Shown here piece after piece: positions 1-8,882 of a stretch of DNA of 53,732 bases. Source of the stretch: Acinetobacter kyonggiensis (GTDB taxonomy: Bacteria; Pseudomonadota; Gammaproteobacteria; Pseudomonadales; Moraxellaceae); contig NZ_FNPK01000020.1 in NCBI RefSeq assembly GCF_900107285.1, positions 1 through 53,732 of the forward strand, read 5' to 3'. The notes below the pieces were generated by a model that was not told the DNA's origin, made no database searches, and saw nothing but the letters and a program-made list of their open reading frames with translations. Each line of letters opens with the position of its first letter. The first letter of the stretch is position 1. The position numbers and the translations under genes are program-made.

Positions 1-144
1 TACAGCAATGTTTTGGATGCGAAGAAGCAATTAAACGCATATTTTGAATTTTATAATTTGAAACGACCTCATTCGAGTCTGGACAAAATGACTCCAGATG
101 AGTTTTACTATGACCAGCTACCACAACAAAATAAGGTAGCTTAA
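1..144 (+). CDS. IS3-family transposase OrfB, C-terminal 47 residues (cut by window edge)
   Basis: The frame is open from base 1 and stops with TAA at 142-144. The end of the protein reads FEFYNLKRPHSSLDKMTPDE, the typical tail of the integrase-core (DDE) transposase of IS3-family elements, which act on DNA as the cut-and-copy enzyme of the element. The catalytic residues would lie upstream of the window, so activity cannot be judged. The neighbouring chromosome genes start only at 303, which fits an insertion sequence ending near 205. Family assignment rests on this one well-known tail motif; the exact IS name cannot be given. Confidence 0.85.
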   Translation, partial: YSNVLDAKKQLNAYFEFYNLKRPHSSLDKMTPDEFYYDQLPQQNKVA

Positions 145-207
145 CTAGAGCAGAGTATCACTTATAAATAAGCTTTTAGTTGTTCAAACATGTGGGACCA
201 CCTCTTA
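1..207 (+). mobile_element. Right end of an IS3-family insertion sequence (boundary approximate)
   Basis: The transposase stop at 144 is followed by about 60 non-coding bases that include GTGGGACCACCTC at about 192-204. IS3-family elements normally end 30-70 bp after the transposase stop in an inverted repeat. The left end is outside the window, so neither the inverted repeat nor a target duplication can be confirmed. Bases 210-302 hold nothing recognisable. Confidence 0.5.
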
Positions 208-302
208 TATAGCTATAGATTGATTTATACTGTTAAAGGATGCACATAAGTATGCCACCCTTAATAATTGATCACAATATAGGGTGAAATTTAAAATATA
301 TT

Positions 303-1187
303 TTACCGATAGTGATTATAAATATTCTCTTGTCCTTCAACTTTGCGAAAACGCTTGTAAGACCATAAGTACTGTTCAGGAGCGATATTAATCATCTCTT
401 CTAAGTCTTGGTTGAGGCGATTCACGGAAGTTTGTAAATCTTTAGACAAAATATCATCGGAAAGTCGTGAACAATGAACATTAAAACCAGAAACTTCATC
501 ACGAATACAACTGAGTCCAATCACATTACATTGGGTTTTGCTGGCTAATTTTGATACCAATGTTGTTGATAATGTTTTTTGACCAAAAAAGTTTGAATAA
601 ATTCCGCCAGATTCTTTGGGCAGATGGTCGGGTAAGATGACGGTCAAACCGCCTTGTTTGAGGTGCTTAAAGATTGAACGTACACCATTTTCATCGGTGG
701 GAACGAGGGTGGCATTCGTTCGTTGGCGTGCTTCTAACATAAAGCGATCAATGCCTTTGTTTTTATTCGGTTTATACATAATCATTGGTGAGGCATACTG
801 ATTCAGCCATGCATTTAAAAGCTCCCAACAGCCAAAATGTGCAATCACCACAATCACACCTTTTTTATTGGCTAAGGCTTCAGTAAAATACTGTTCACCA
901 TAAATATTTTTGAATAAAGCTAAATTATATTTGGGTGGCATCCCCCAACATTTAATCGACTCAACATAGGTCATACATTGGCTTTTTAAGCTATTTTTGA
1001 TGAATATGTTTTGCTGCTGCGTGCTTAAATCTGGGTAGGCCAATTGCAGATTAATGCGGGTAATTCGTTTCATGGATGAGTTGTAACTATTGAGTAAAAT
1101 AGCAATCCAAGAGGCAATTAACTGCAACAGAGAAAGAGGGAGCAAAGCAACTATTTTGAATAAAAGATACATAACAGCGCAACTCAT
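303..1187 (-). CDS. LpxL/HtrB-family lysophospholipid acyltransferase
   Basis: This 294-residue protein belongs to the bacterial lipid A acyltransferase family (PF03279), inner-membrane enzymes that transfer an acyl chain to the lipid A precursor. The family H-x4-E catalytic signature is visible as HFGCWE near residue 117, followed later by the conserved LPDHLPKESGG region and the C-terminal YLWSYKRFR motif. One hydrophobic N-terminal anchor (about residues 5-35) is present. A second possible start (MYLLFK) lies five codons in; neither has a clear ribosome site. It is the last of a leftward series behind aspS and a small membrane protein, and the next element is an insertion sequence. Whether it is the lauroyl or myristoyl enzyme, or a non-LPS paralogue, cannot be decided. 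Confidence 0.85.
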   Translation of the reverse strand: MSCAVMYLLFKIVALLPLSLLQLIASWIAILLNSYNSSMKRITRINLQLAYPDLSTQQQNIFIKNSLKSQCMTYVESIKCWGMPPKYNLALFKNIYGEQYFTEALANKKGVIVVIAHFGCWELLNAWLNQYASPMIMYKPNKNKGIDRFMLEARQRTNATLVPTDENGVRSIFKHLKQGGLTVILPDHLPKESGGIYSNFFGQKTLSTTLVSKLASKTQCNVIGLSCIRDEVSGFNVHCSRLSDDILSKDLQTSVNRLNQDLEEMINIAPEQYLWSYKRFRKVEGQENIYNHYR

Positions 1188-1317
1188 TTATAGTTAATAT
1201 CATTATAAAAAGAATAATTCTGGAAAGAGTTTTATCGCATGAATGCGGCTGCGCCATTTCTAAAGTATAGAAAATGAGATCAAAAGTCTTGAGAACAAAA
1301 TAAGAAATGAAATACAA

Positions 1318-1350
1318 CCACTAGGCAATAAAATCAGGTCAACCTAGTGG
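1318..1350. repeat. Hairpin with 8-bp arms and a 17-nt loop
   Basis: The arms CCACTAGG (1318-1325) and CCTAGTGG (1343-1350) are perfectly complementary. The hairpin lies just after the stop of the small membrane protein on the minus strand. It may end or attenuate transcription before the acyltransferase, but it lacks a clean T-run. The rest of 1188-1364 shows nothing recognisable. Confidence 0.45.
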
Positions 1351-1364
1351 CGCTAGAGAAAAAA

Positions 1365-1586
1365 TTACTCAGGTTTATCGGCATTACCTTTTAAGACCAT
1401 ATAAATTAAACTCACAAAAATGAGTAAGGCGCCACCTAAGCTACTGACACAAAAATATAAAATACGTTGATTAGTATCAATATTAAATAAACCATTGGCT
1501 AAAATGTAACGCATAAATAACCACTGAGCGATAGCGAATACCATTAATACAAGTGCACGACGACGGACAGCAGGACGCATAGCCAT
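1365..1586 (-). CDS. Small two-helix membrane protein, unknown function
   Basis: The frame extends up to 1691, but that would start inside the aspS terminator hairpin. The ATG at 1586 is therefore preferred and gives 73 residues (MAMRPAVRRRALVLMVF...). Two hydrophobic segments are visible (about residues 11-30 and 43-65) after an arginine-rich N-terminus, with a charged tail ending KGNADKPE. An inner-membrane location is inferred from this. No family is recognised. It sits between aspS and the acyltransferase gene, both on the same strand. Confidence 0.6.
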   Translation of the reverse strand: MAMRPAVRRRALVLMVFAIAQWLFMRYILANGLFNIDTNQRILYFCVSSLGGALLIFVSLIYMVLKGNADKPE

Positions 1587-1658
1587 AAGGTTTAGCTCAC
1601 ACCAAAGGAGAAAATAGGTCGCTATTATGCCATTCTCAAGACCTGATCTCAATGTAAT

Positions 1659-1686
1659 AAAAAACCCTGCATGAGCAGGGTTTTTT
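1659..1686. terminator. Rho-independent terminator after aspS
   Basis: AAAAAACCCTGC (1659-1670) pairs with GCAGGGTTTTTT (1675-1686) around a 4-nt ATGA loop. The tracts of A and T on both sides would let it work in both directions. It directly follows the aspS stop on the minus strand. Confidence 0.9.
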
Positions 1687-1704
1687 AGCACTGAATTTAA
1701 AGGA

Positions 1705-3495
1705 TTAAGCTTCTGCTTTAACCTCAGCTTTTGGTTTTTCGCGTAAACGAATACCTAAGTCACGTAATTGATTTGCTTCAACTGGCGCAGGCGCTTGAGT
1801 TAAAGGACATTCCGCAGTCTTGGTTTTCGGGAAGGCAATCACTTCACGAATAGACGAAGCACCTGTCATTAACATTACCAGACGGTCAAGACCGAATGCT
1901 AAGCCACCATGTGGAGGCGCACCATAACGTAAAGCATTAAGTAAGAAGCTAAATTTTTCTTCAGCTTCTTCAGCATCAATGCCCAGCGCTTCAAAAATGG
2001 CTTGTTGCATTTCTAAAGTATAAATACGTAGTGAACCACCGCCCACTTCAGTACCATTCAAGACCATGTCGTAAGCGACTGACAACGCAGCACCTGGGTT
2101 GTTCTTCACTTCTTCAACGCTCGATTTTGGTAGCGTGAATGGGTGATGTACAGACGTCCATTTGCCATCATCTGTTTCTTCAAACATTGGGAAGTCAACA
2201 ACCCAAAGTGGTGCCCACTCGCAAGTCGCTAATTTCATGTCATGACCAACTTTGATACGTAACGCACCCATCGCATCGTTCACAACTTTAGCTTTATCTG
2301 CACCGAAGAATACGATGTCGCCATTTTCAGCACCGACACGTTTCAACAAATCAAGCACGATTGGCTCGATGAATTTAACGATTGGTGATTGAAGACCTTC
2401 GATGCCTTTTTCAAGTTCGTTGACTTTAATATAAGCCAAGCCTTTCGCACCGTAGATACCGACGAATTTCGTGTATTCATCAATTTGGCTACGTGGCAAT
2501 GAACCTGCACCCGGTACGCGAAGTGCAACGATACGACCTTTAGGATCTTTAGCAGGGCCTGCGAATACTTTGAACTCAACGTCTTGCATCATGTCTGCAA
2601 CGTCAACCAATTTCAAAGGAATACGCATATCTGGTTTGTCAGATGCATAATCACGCATCGCATCTGCATAAGTCATACGTTGGAATTTTCCGAAGTCAAC
2701 ATTCAGAAGTTCCTTGAACATCTTAATGGTTAAAACTTCCATCAAATCCATGATGTCATCGTCACTCATGAACGATGTTTCAACGTCGATCTGGGTGAAT
2801 TCTGGCTGACGATCGGCACGTAAGTCTTCGTCACGGAAACATTTAGCAATTTGGTAGTAACGGTCAATACCGCCAACCATCAACAATTGTTTAAACAACT
2901 GTGGTGATTGTGGAAGGGCATAGAAGCTACCGTTCGATACACGACTTGGTACTAAATAGTCACGTGCGCCTTCAGGCGTTGCACGGGTCAAAATTGGTGT
3001 TTCAACGTCTAAGAAACCATTTTCTTCGAAATAGTTACGAATAAGGTTGGTCAATTTAGAACGGAAACGTAAACGATCAAGCATTTCAGGACGACGAATA
3101 TCAAGGAAGCGATATTTCAAACGAACTTCTTCAGAAATATTGGTATTTTCATCATTTAATGGGAATGGCGGCGTTTCAGAAGCAGCTAGAACTTCGATGT
3201 CTTTGGCTAGAACTTCGATTTGACCACTCACCATGTTGGCATTTTCTGTGCCTTCATAACGACGACGTACACGACCTGTAATTTTAAGTACAAATTCAGA
3301 ACGCGCTTTGTCAGCAGTTGAAAATGCTTCAGGAGTATCTGGGTCAATAACCACTTGCACAAGACCATCACGGTCACGCATGTCGAGGAAGATGACACCA
3401 CCGTGGTCACGACGACGATGTACCCAACCGCATAATGTAACGGTTTGGTCAATTTGAGCTTCGGTTAAAGTACCGCAGTAATGAGTTCGCATCAT
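1705..3495 (-). CDS. aspS: Aspartyl-tRNA synthetase
   Basis: This 596-residue class II synthetase charges tRNA-Asp with aspartate in the cytoplasm. It begins [14 protein letters not shown] and has the N-terminal OB-fold anticodon-binding domain ([21 protein letters not shown]), the class II motif 2 ([18 protein letters not shown]), the bacterial GAD insertion domain, and motif 3 ([15 protein letters not shown]). Length matches bacterial AspS (about 590). Two consecutive ATGs make the exact first residue uncertain by one. Whether it is the discriminating or non-discriminating type cannot be settled by eye. It has its own terminator and sits 162 bp downstream of a DUF4184 gene on the same strand. 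Confidence 0.98.
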   Translation of the reverse strand: MMRTHYCGTLTEAQIDQTVTLCGWVHRRRDHGGVIFLDMRDRDGLVQVVIDPDTPEAFSTADKARSEFVLKITGRVRRRYEGTENANMVSGQIEVLAKDIEVLAASETPPFPLNDENTNISEEVRLKYRFLDIRRPEMLDRLRFRSKLTNLIRNYFEENGFLDVETPILTRATPEGARDYLVPSRVSNGSFYALPQSPQLFKQLLMVGGIDRYYQIAKCFRDEDLRADRQPEFTQIDVETSFMSDDDIMDLMEVLTIKMFKELLNVDFGKFQRMTYADAMRDYASDKPDMRIPLKLVDVADMMQDVEFKVFAGPAKDPKGRIVALRVPGAGSLPRSQIDEYTKFVGIYGAKGLAYIKVNELEKGIEGLQSPIVKFIEPIVLDLLKRVGAENGDIVFFGADKAKVVNDAMGALRIKVGHDMKLATCEWAPLWVVDFPMFEETDDGKWTSVHHPFTLPKSSVEEVKNNPGAALSVAYDMVLNGTEVGGGSLRIYTLEMQQAIFEALGIDAEEAEEKFSFLLNALRYGAPPHGGLAFGLDRLVMLMTGASSIREVIAFPKTKTAECPLTQAPAPVEANQLRDLGIRLREKPKAEVKAEA

Positions 3496-3657
3496 AGCGT
3501 AAAAAATCCAACTATATGGGTTAAGGCAAGCGTATACGTAAACAGCGTACCGCCTTTGAATGTTGAATTATGCCTCTTTGGGCAGGGTGTCACAAGAAGT
3601 AGATCTAAAAACAACGCCAAATCACTGAAAATTGCTGCATCATTTCACTTTGGCACA

Positions 3658-4422
3658 TTAACCCAGTCGATGATCGCGATCAAAAAATAAGAACAACAGA
3701 CTGCCTAAGGTAAATACGGATAAAGCCCCTTGGGTAAATTCATTGATGGATTTACCGACAAAAAAGTACAGATCTGCCTGCCAGATTTCTGTAGAAAAAT
3801 AGCGTGCATAATCCCAACTAGAAAAACAACCAACAGCGAAAGATGTCAGTAAAAGCGCGACAGCAAAGCGTTTAATCTTTCGGCTAATTGGGTGGTGTTG
3901 CTGATGTTGTCGGTAATATTGCAGGCACATGTAAAGCAAAATCGGTAAAACCACAATAGAGCTACCAATTTGTAAGATGCGATGCACAGGATATTGATGA
4001 TGAAACAAAGTGAGGTTTTGACTTAGAAAGTCTTTAAAGGCAAAGGTTCTAAAATCGACATGGGTTAAACCATCCCAAATAATATGCGTTGCTGTGCCAA
4101 CAAGCACCGCAGCAATGACCCCAATGAAAAATTTGACGGCTGATTTGAAACTCTGAATGTTTAATGGATGCTGAATCCCGCTTAAGCGGTAAATCACAGG
4201 GCGATAGAGCAGATACCAAAGTAGACAAAAGCCCAAGCCAATCCATAAGTCGGGATGAATAATTGATGTCCATAAATGGGTGGTATTGGAATTTTCTTGG
4301 GTAAATAAGCGGTATAAATCAGGCACCATACAACCAATAGCCAGTGCAGCAACAGGCAGTGCATGACCTGTTAACTTGGAAATAGGCGGTGCGAGTACAG
4401 CATGCGACAAGGTAAAAGGCAT
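3658..4422 (-). CDS. DUF4184 family membrane protein
   Basis: This 254-residue protein starts MPFTLSHAVLAPPISKL and has the DUF4184 hallmarks: a His near the N-terminus (LSHA), MVPDL near residue 34, and a central THIIWDGLTH. About six hydrophobic segments suggest an inner-membrane protein. The family resembles the YdjM/DUF457 group of predicted membrane metal-dependent hydrolases, so a metal-linked activity is possible but unproven. It diverges from znuD, and the Zur operator at about 4516 lies between the two genes, so zinc could control it too. That link is inference. Confidence 0.8.
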   Translation of the reverse strand: MPFTLSHAVLAPPISKLTGHALPVAALAIGCMVPDLYRLFTQENSNTTHLWTSIIHPDLWIGLGFCLLWYLLYRPVIYRLSGIQHPLNIQSFKSAVKFFIGVIAAVLVGTATHIIWDGLTHVDFRTFAFKDFLSQNLTLFHHQYPVHRILQIGSSIVVLPILLYMCLQYYRQHQQHHPISRKIKRFAVALLLTSFAVGCFSSWDYARYFSTEIWQADLYFFVGKSINEFTQGALSVFTLGSLLFLFFDRDHRLG

Positions 4423-4515
4423 CTAAAAATCTTTAAAATTCAATGATAATTTAATGGGTGAAATACAGTTTAGCGGAAGCCTTTTAAAAGAAATGTTTTT
4501 TATTGCAAAAAAAAT

Positions 4516-4537
4516 GAAATGTTATATTATAACACTA
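4516..4537. promoter_or_regulatory. Zur operator (zinc uptake regulator box)
   Basis: The sequence GAAATGTTATATTATAACAC is almost the same as the enterobacterial Zur palindrome (GAAATGTTATA, then an A/T, then TATAACATTTC); only the right arm drifts. It lies about 30 bp upstream of the znuD start and about 95 bp upstream of the divergent DUF4184 gene. Zinc-bound Zur at such a box represses zinc-uptake genes. The match is seen directly; function follows from the known consensus. Confidence 0.85.
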
Positions 4538-4565
4538 TTCAGATTTTGTCGCTTTGAGCCTGCAC

Positions 4566-6611
4566 ATGTCCTTCCATAAGAATTTAATTACACTGTCTAT
4601 CTTTGCCGTCATTACACCTGTCGTTTTTGCTGATGATCATCTTCAAAATCAACAATTAGAAACCATTCAATTAAAAGCACATCCCTTAGTGCAATCGGCA
4701 GCAGATTTTGCAGTGGCAGATCATGTGGTAGAGCATCAGGCTTTGGCTGAACGTGGAGCAACCATTGGTGATGCACTTGCAGATGAATTGGGGGTGTATT
4801 CTAACCAATATGGCTCAGGTTCTAGTCGTCCCGTGATTCGTGGGCAAGATGGGCCACGCGTCAAAGTCCTACAACATGCCTCAGAAACAGCCGATGTTTC
4901 TACACTATCTCCTGACCATGCGGTGACTGTAGATCCAATTTTAGCCAAGCAAGTGGAAATTATTCGTGGGCCATCGACCTTGCTATATAGCGCAGGCACA
5001 GTGGGTGGCTTGGTCAATGTGACGGACAATAAAATTCCCACCCAAATGCCAGAAAAAGGTATCGAGGGGCAGGCGGGGATTCGTTATAACTCTGGCAGTG
5101 ATGAAAAACTCGCCAGTGCGGGTGCAACCGTAGCTTTGGGTAATCAAGTTGCACTACGGGTAGAAGGTTCGACTCGAGATGCGAACAGTTATATTGCACC
5201 GAATTATTTTCATGACCATGATGGCGAATTAGAAAAAGAACGTCGTGTCGGTAATACTTTTGCTCAAAGCGATAGCGTCAATGTCGGTTTATCTTGGATT
5301 CATGAGCGTGGTTTTAGCGGTATTTCATATAGTAACCGTCAAGATCAATATGGTTTGCCAGGGCACAGTCATGAATATGAAGACTGTCATCCGCATGACA
5401 ATAATTTGCATTGTGGCAGTCATACAGGACATAGCCATGATGAAGATGAGCATGCTGCTGGCCCTTGGGTTGACCTTAAATCGGAACGCTATGATTTCCG
5501 TACTGAATTGAATCATCCCTTTGCAGGCTTTGAAAAATTACGTGCCCATGCCAGCTATACTGACTATAAACATGACGAACTAGAAGAAAATACGGTGGCA
5601 ACCCGCTTTAAAAGTCAGGGCTATGATGCGCGTTTAGAATTGGTACACAATCCTATTGCCAATTGGGAAGGGGTAATTGGGACACAATATAATCAGCAAA
5701 AACTGGATATTACTGGTGAAGAATCTTTATTGAATCCAAGCAAAACACAAAAATGGAGTCTTTTTGCTTTAGAACATAAGCAATTTAATGATGTGCATGT
5801 GGAATTGGGTGCGCGTTTAGATCAGCAAAAAATTGAAATTGATTCCAATCAAAAAGATTTTGATGATTATGGCATCTCTTATTCAGGTGCTGTGAATTGG
5901 CAGTTTGCACCAAGTTATAAATTGTCTGTGGTCGGTTCTCATCAAGAGCGTTTACCCTTGGCGCAAGAACTGTATGCCAATGGCAAGCATTTTGCGACCA
6001 ATACCTATGAACGTGGTAATGAAAATTTAAGCGCAGAAAAATCTAATAATATCGAGCTTGGTTTACATTATGAGCAAGATAAGTTGGATTACCATGTGCA
6101 TGTTTATCATAACTGGTTTGATCATTATATTTATGCCAATACCACAGCATCCTACAAAGATTTTCGTTTAGTCGATTATACCCAAGACAAAGCTAAATTT
6201 TATGGTGCAGAAGCGCAAGCATCTTATGCTGTAACCGATGAGTATAAAGTGAGTGTATTCGGTGATTATGTCCGTGGCAAAATTGAAAGCGACAATGCAC
6301 CACGCGTTCCAGCAGGTCGAGTGGGGACGAAAGTAGATGCCAATTTTGATGACCATTGGTCAGGTTTGGCCGAGTATTATCATGTGTTTAATCAGGACAA
6401 GATTGCCAGTTATGAGCATGAAACGGGTGGCTACAACATGGTTAATGTTGGCGTGTCTTATGCAGGACAATACGCGAAAAACAATGATTATCGTGTGTAT
6501 TTTAAAGCCAACAACCTGTTAGATGATCAGGTCTATTCACATGCTTCATTCTTGTCGAATATTCCGCAAGTCGGGCGTAACTTTACCGTAGGTTTAGAAT
6601 TTGGTTTCTAA
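4566..6611 (+). CDS. znuD: TonB-dependent zinc receptor, ZnuD type
   Basis: This outer-membrane TonB-dependent receptor likely imports zinc (some ZnuD proteins also take haem). A TTG at 4554 is in frame, but the ATG at 4566 is preferred. It gives 681 residues with a clean signal peptide MSFHKNLITLSIFAVITPVVFA. A plug domain follows (about residues 45-160, with GSGSSRPVIRGQDGPRVKVL and VEIIRGPSTLLYSAGTVGG), and then a beta-barrel ending in VGLEFGF with a terminal Phe. A histidine-, aspartate- and cysteine-rich loop at about residues 266-298 (HSHEYEDCHPHDNN, GHSHDEDEH) is the zinc-capture loop known from ZnuD. The Zur box just upstream strongly supports the zinc role. A terminator follows the stop. 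Confidence 0.93.
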   Translation: MSFHKNLITLSIFAVITPVVFADDHLQNQQLETIQLKAHPLVQSAADFAVADHVVEHQALAERGATIGDALADELGVYSNQYGSGSSRPVIRGQDGPRVKVLQHASETADVSTLSPDHAVTVDPILAKQVEIIRGPSTLLYSAGTVGGLVNVTDNKIPTQMPEKGIEGQAGIRYNSGSDEKLASAGATVALGNQVALRVEGSTRDANSYIAPNYFHDHDGELEKERRVGNTFAQSDSVNVGLSWIHERGFSGISYSNRQDQYGLPGHSHEYEDCHPHDNNLHCGSHTGHSHDEDEHAAGPWVDLKSERYDFRTELNHPFAGFEKLRAHASYTDYKHDELEENTVATRFKSQGYDARLELVHNPIANWEGVIGTQYNQQKLDITGEESLLNPSKTQKWSLFALEHKQFNDVHVELGARLDQQKIEIDSNQKDFDDYGISYSGAVNWQFAPSYKLSVVGSHQERLPLAQELYANGKHFATNTYERGNENLSAEKSNNIELGLHYEQDKLDYHVHVYHNWFDHYIYANTTASYKDFRLVDYTQDKAKFYGAEAQASYAVTDEYKVSVFGDYVRGKIESDNAPRVPAGRVGTKVDANFDDHWSGLAEYYHVFNQDKIASYEHETGGYNMVNVGVSYAGQYAKNNDYRVYFKANNLLDDQVYSHASFLSNIPQVGRNFTVGLEFGF

Positions 6612-6681
6612 GTTTACGCTATAAAACAATGTAGGACTGAAGCTTAATTCACAGAAAACCTCTTGAAAAATCAAACCATAA

Positions 6682-6714
6682 AACCTAGTCTGATGCGATT
6701 GGACTAGGTTTTTT
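6682..6714 (+). terminator. Terminator after znuD
   Basis: AACCTAGTC (6682-6690) pairs with GACTAGGTT (6702-6710) and is followed by a T-run. The next gene's ATG is only 3 nt beyond the T-run, so most znuD transcripts should stop just before that gene. Confidence 0.85.
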
Positions 6715-6717
6715 GTT

Positions 6718-8181
6718 ATGCGTATTTTTCAACGAATTCATCAAAAATTGAATTGGTCACGCCGTCGTTATGTCAGCGTAATGGTCAGTTTATTGGCTTT
6801 GGGCTATCTCTCATCCGCGATTTATCATACCTATAAGCCCTTGCCTGAGGGCTTGGATTTTACGGGGCAGTTGCGTCATGCTGAGGTGGAATTTATCGCC
6901 GATCAAACCTATATTGATATGCAGGGCAAACAACAACAAGAGCACCATATTTTTAATCAAATGTTAAAAATGATTGATGAGGCACAAAGCACCATCGTGC
7001 TGGATATGTTCTTATTCAATAAAGAGGTTGGCGAATCTGGTGTGGTGCACCGTACACTTACTCAGCAACTCACCGATACTTTAATTTTAAAACGCCGCGT
7101 ACAACCGAATATTGAAATTAAGGTCATTACCGACCCGATTAATTCAGTCTATGGCGGTGTTGCACCAGCGCATTATCGTCAGTTACGCGCAGCGGGGATT
7201 GATGTGATTGAAACGGATTTAACACCGCTACGTGCATCCAATCCACTCTGGTCAGGTATTTGGTATATCTGTTGTCAAGATGCGGGTAATAATCCTGAAA
7301 AGGGTTGGTTGCCTAACCCATTTGGTCAACAAAAGATTACCTTGCGGAGTTATTTCAACTTATTTAATTTTAAAGCCAATCATCGTAAAACTTTGGTGGT
7401 GGATACCGCTCAGGGTTGGAAAACTTTAGTGACTTCTGCTAACCCGCATGATGGTAGCTCACGTCATTCCAACGTGGCCTTGCTGGTTTCAGGTAATACT
7501 GCAATTGATGTATTAAAGACTGAACAGGCTGTAGGTAGAATGTCCAAAGGTGATATTCCGATGGTGATTGTTGGCGAGTTTGAGGCTGAGCAGTCTTTGC
7601 CTCAAGTTCAGGTGCTGACTGAAAAAGCCATTTATGATGCAACACTCAGATTGATTGAAACGGCGAAGTCACAAGAGCAAATTGATTTAGCCATGTTCTA
7701 TTTGTCGGAACGGGATATTGTCAAAGCGTTAATTGCGGCACATCAGCGTGGGGTAAAACTTCGCGTGTTACTTGATCCGAATAAAGATGCTTTCGGTCGT
7801 CAAAAAAATGGTATTCCTAACCGCCAAGTGGCATCTGAACTTAATGATGCGGGTATACCTGTGCGTTGGTGTAAGACCCAAGGTGAACAGTGTCATAGCA
7901 AAATGATTGTGAAACACAATGCACAACATGCCGAGCTAATTTTAGGTTCAGCAAATTTCACTGCACGGAACATTAAAAATTATAATTTGGAAACTGATTT
8001 ACGTGTCGTGGGTGGATCTCAAGCGCAGGTCTTTAACGATGCCAATCAATATTTTAATACCGCTTGGTCGAACTTAGAAGGCAAAAATATGAGTGTTGAT
8101 TACCGTATTTATGCGGATGAGTCGAAATTGAAATATGCAATTTATCGCTTTATGGAATGGAGTGGGGTATCGACTTTTTAG
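6718..8181 (+). CDS. Phospholipase D-like / cardiolipin synthase-family protein
   Basis: This 487-residue protein has a basic N-terminus and one hydrophobic anchor (about residues 20-37), then two phospholipase D domains. The first HKD motif is HRKTLVVD (about residue 222) followed by SANPHD. The second is HSKMIVKH (about residue 399) followed by GSANFTARN; the last position of the second motif is His instead of the usual Asp. The family makes or hydrolyses phosphodiester bonds in lipids; the substrate here is unknown. The anchor suggests the catalytic part faces the periplasm. The ATG sits immediately after the znuD terminator and has no visible ribosome site, so a later start (for example ATG 6781) is possible. 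Confidence 0.8.
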   Translation: MRIFQRIHQKLNWSRRRYVSVMVSLLALGYLSSAIYHTYKPLPEGLDFTGQLRHAEVEFIADQTYIDMQGKQQQEHHIFNQMLKMIDEAQSTIVLDMFLFNKEVGESGVVHRTLTQQLTDTLILKRRVQPNIEIKVITDPINSVYGGVAPAHYRQLRAAGIDVIETDLTPLRASNPLWSGIWYICCQDAGNNPEKGWLPNPFGQQKITLRSYFNLFNFKANHRKTLVVDTAQGWKTLVTSANPHDGSSRHSNVALLVSGNTAIDVLKTEQAVGRMSKGDIPMVIVGEFEAEQSLPQVQVLTEKAIYDATLRLIETAKSQEQIDLAMFYLSERDIVKALIAAHQRGVKLRVLLDPNKDAFGRQKNGIPNRQVASELNDAGIPVRWCKTQGEQCHSKMIVKHNAQHAELILGSANFTARNIKNYNLETDLRVVGGSQAQVFNDANQYFNTAWSNLEGKNMSVDYRIYADESKLKYAIYRFMEWSGVSTF

Positions 8182-8214
8182 GAAATCGTTCCAAATTTTT
8201 TAAATCCCTCCCAA

Positions 8215-8235
8215 CCTCCCTTTGAGAAAGGGAGG
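8215..8235. repeat. Hairpin CCTCCCTTT...AAAGGGAGG, a recurring intergenic motif
   Basis: CCTCCCTTT and AAAGGGAGG form a 9-bp stem with a 3-nt loop, preceded by TTTAAATCCCTCCCAA at about 8199. It lies between the convergent phospholipase D-like gene and the next gene and may serve as a bidirectional terminator. A similar sequence lies in the opposite direction after trpB (about 30568-30605), so it is probably a dispersed repeat. Confidence 0.6.
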
Positions 8236-8246
8236 AGCTATCTTAT

Positions 8247-8807
8247 TTAAGATTGCGGATTGGGTGGAACTAACTTATCCAAATCGGCATCTTTTATTTT
8301 ATCCAGTTCAGATAAATCCGTTTTAATTTTCCACTGGCTTTCATCTTCAACGGGTTGTGGTAAACGTGCTTCTAGCCAATCGCACACCACATCGGGTGGA
8401 AAGTCAGGATGATTACACTGAATCACCCAAGCTAAAAAGTCTTTTGCTTCACCATTCATATAAGGGGGCGGTGAAACAGGTAGGAACTGCGTTGGCAGGC
8501 GTTCATTCTTTGAAATGTAATTCAGCACATGTCCCAATTCTTGCACGGTTTGCCATGCCAGAGGGTGCTCTACATTAATTTGAAATTTAAACCACCATGC
8601 ATGTTGACCATCTGAACCATAAGCATCAATCAATGCTTCTTGTATACTCGGCACTTTACAAAAGAATTGATGTAGGCGGTCAAAACTTAAATCAGACACT
8701 CTGCTTGATCCAGTAACAAAAAAGAATATCTTAGCATAAACATCGGGCATGCTTAGTTGCATGAACGCATGAAATGATTCAAATATTTGGTTTACAAAAC
8801 GTTGCAT
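8247..8807 (-). CDS. Conserved protein of unknown function
   Basis: This is a 186-residue soluble-looking protein with no signal peptide or membrane helix. It opens MQRFVNQIFESFHAFMQLS and has an aromatic centre (GQHAWWFKFQIN), a PPYMNGEAKDFLAW stretch, and an acidic tail (DLSELDKIKDADLDKL). No domain is recognised. Base composition matches the surroundings. It converges on the phospholipase D-like gene and diverges from the RcnB-like gene (75 bp between starts). Confidence 0.75.
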   Translation of the reverse strand: MQRFVNQIFESFHAFMQLSMPDVYAKIFFFVTGSSRVSDLSFDRLHQFFCKVPSIQEALIDAYGSDGQHAWWFKFQINVEHPLAWQTVQELGHVLNYISKNERLPTQFLPVSPPPYMNGEAKDFLAWVIQCNHPDFPPDVVCDWLEARLPQPVEDESQWKIKTDLSELDKIKDADLDKLVPPNPQS

Positions 8808-8882
8808 TAGATGGTTTTTTATCCATTCTTTATCCTAAACTAGAGATTAGAATGGTTGTATCAACGATATTGGGAGTCTCTG

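Noticed and set aside
303..3495. Composite transposon carrying the acyltransferase and aspS
   Set aside because: Only one IS end is visible and aspS is an essential core gene in a normal setting.
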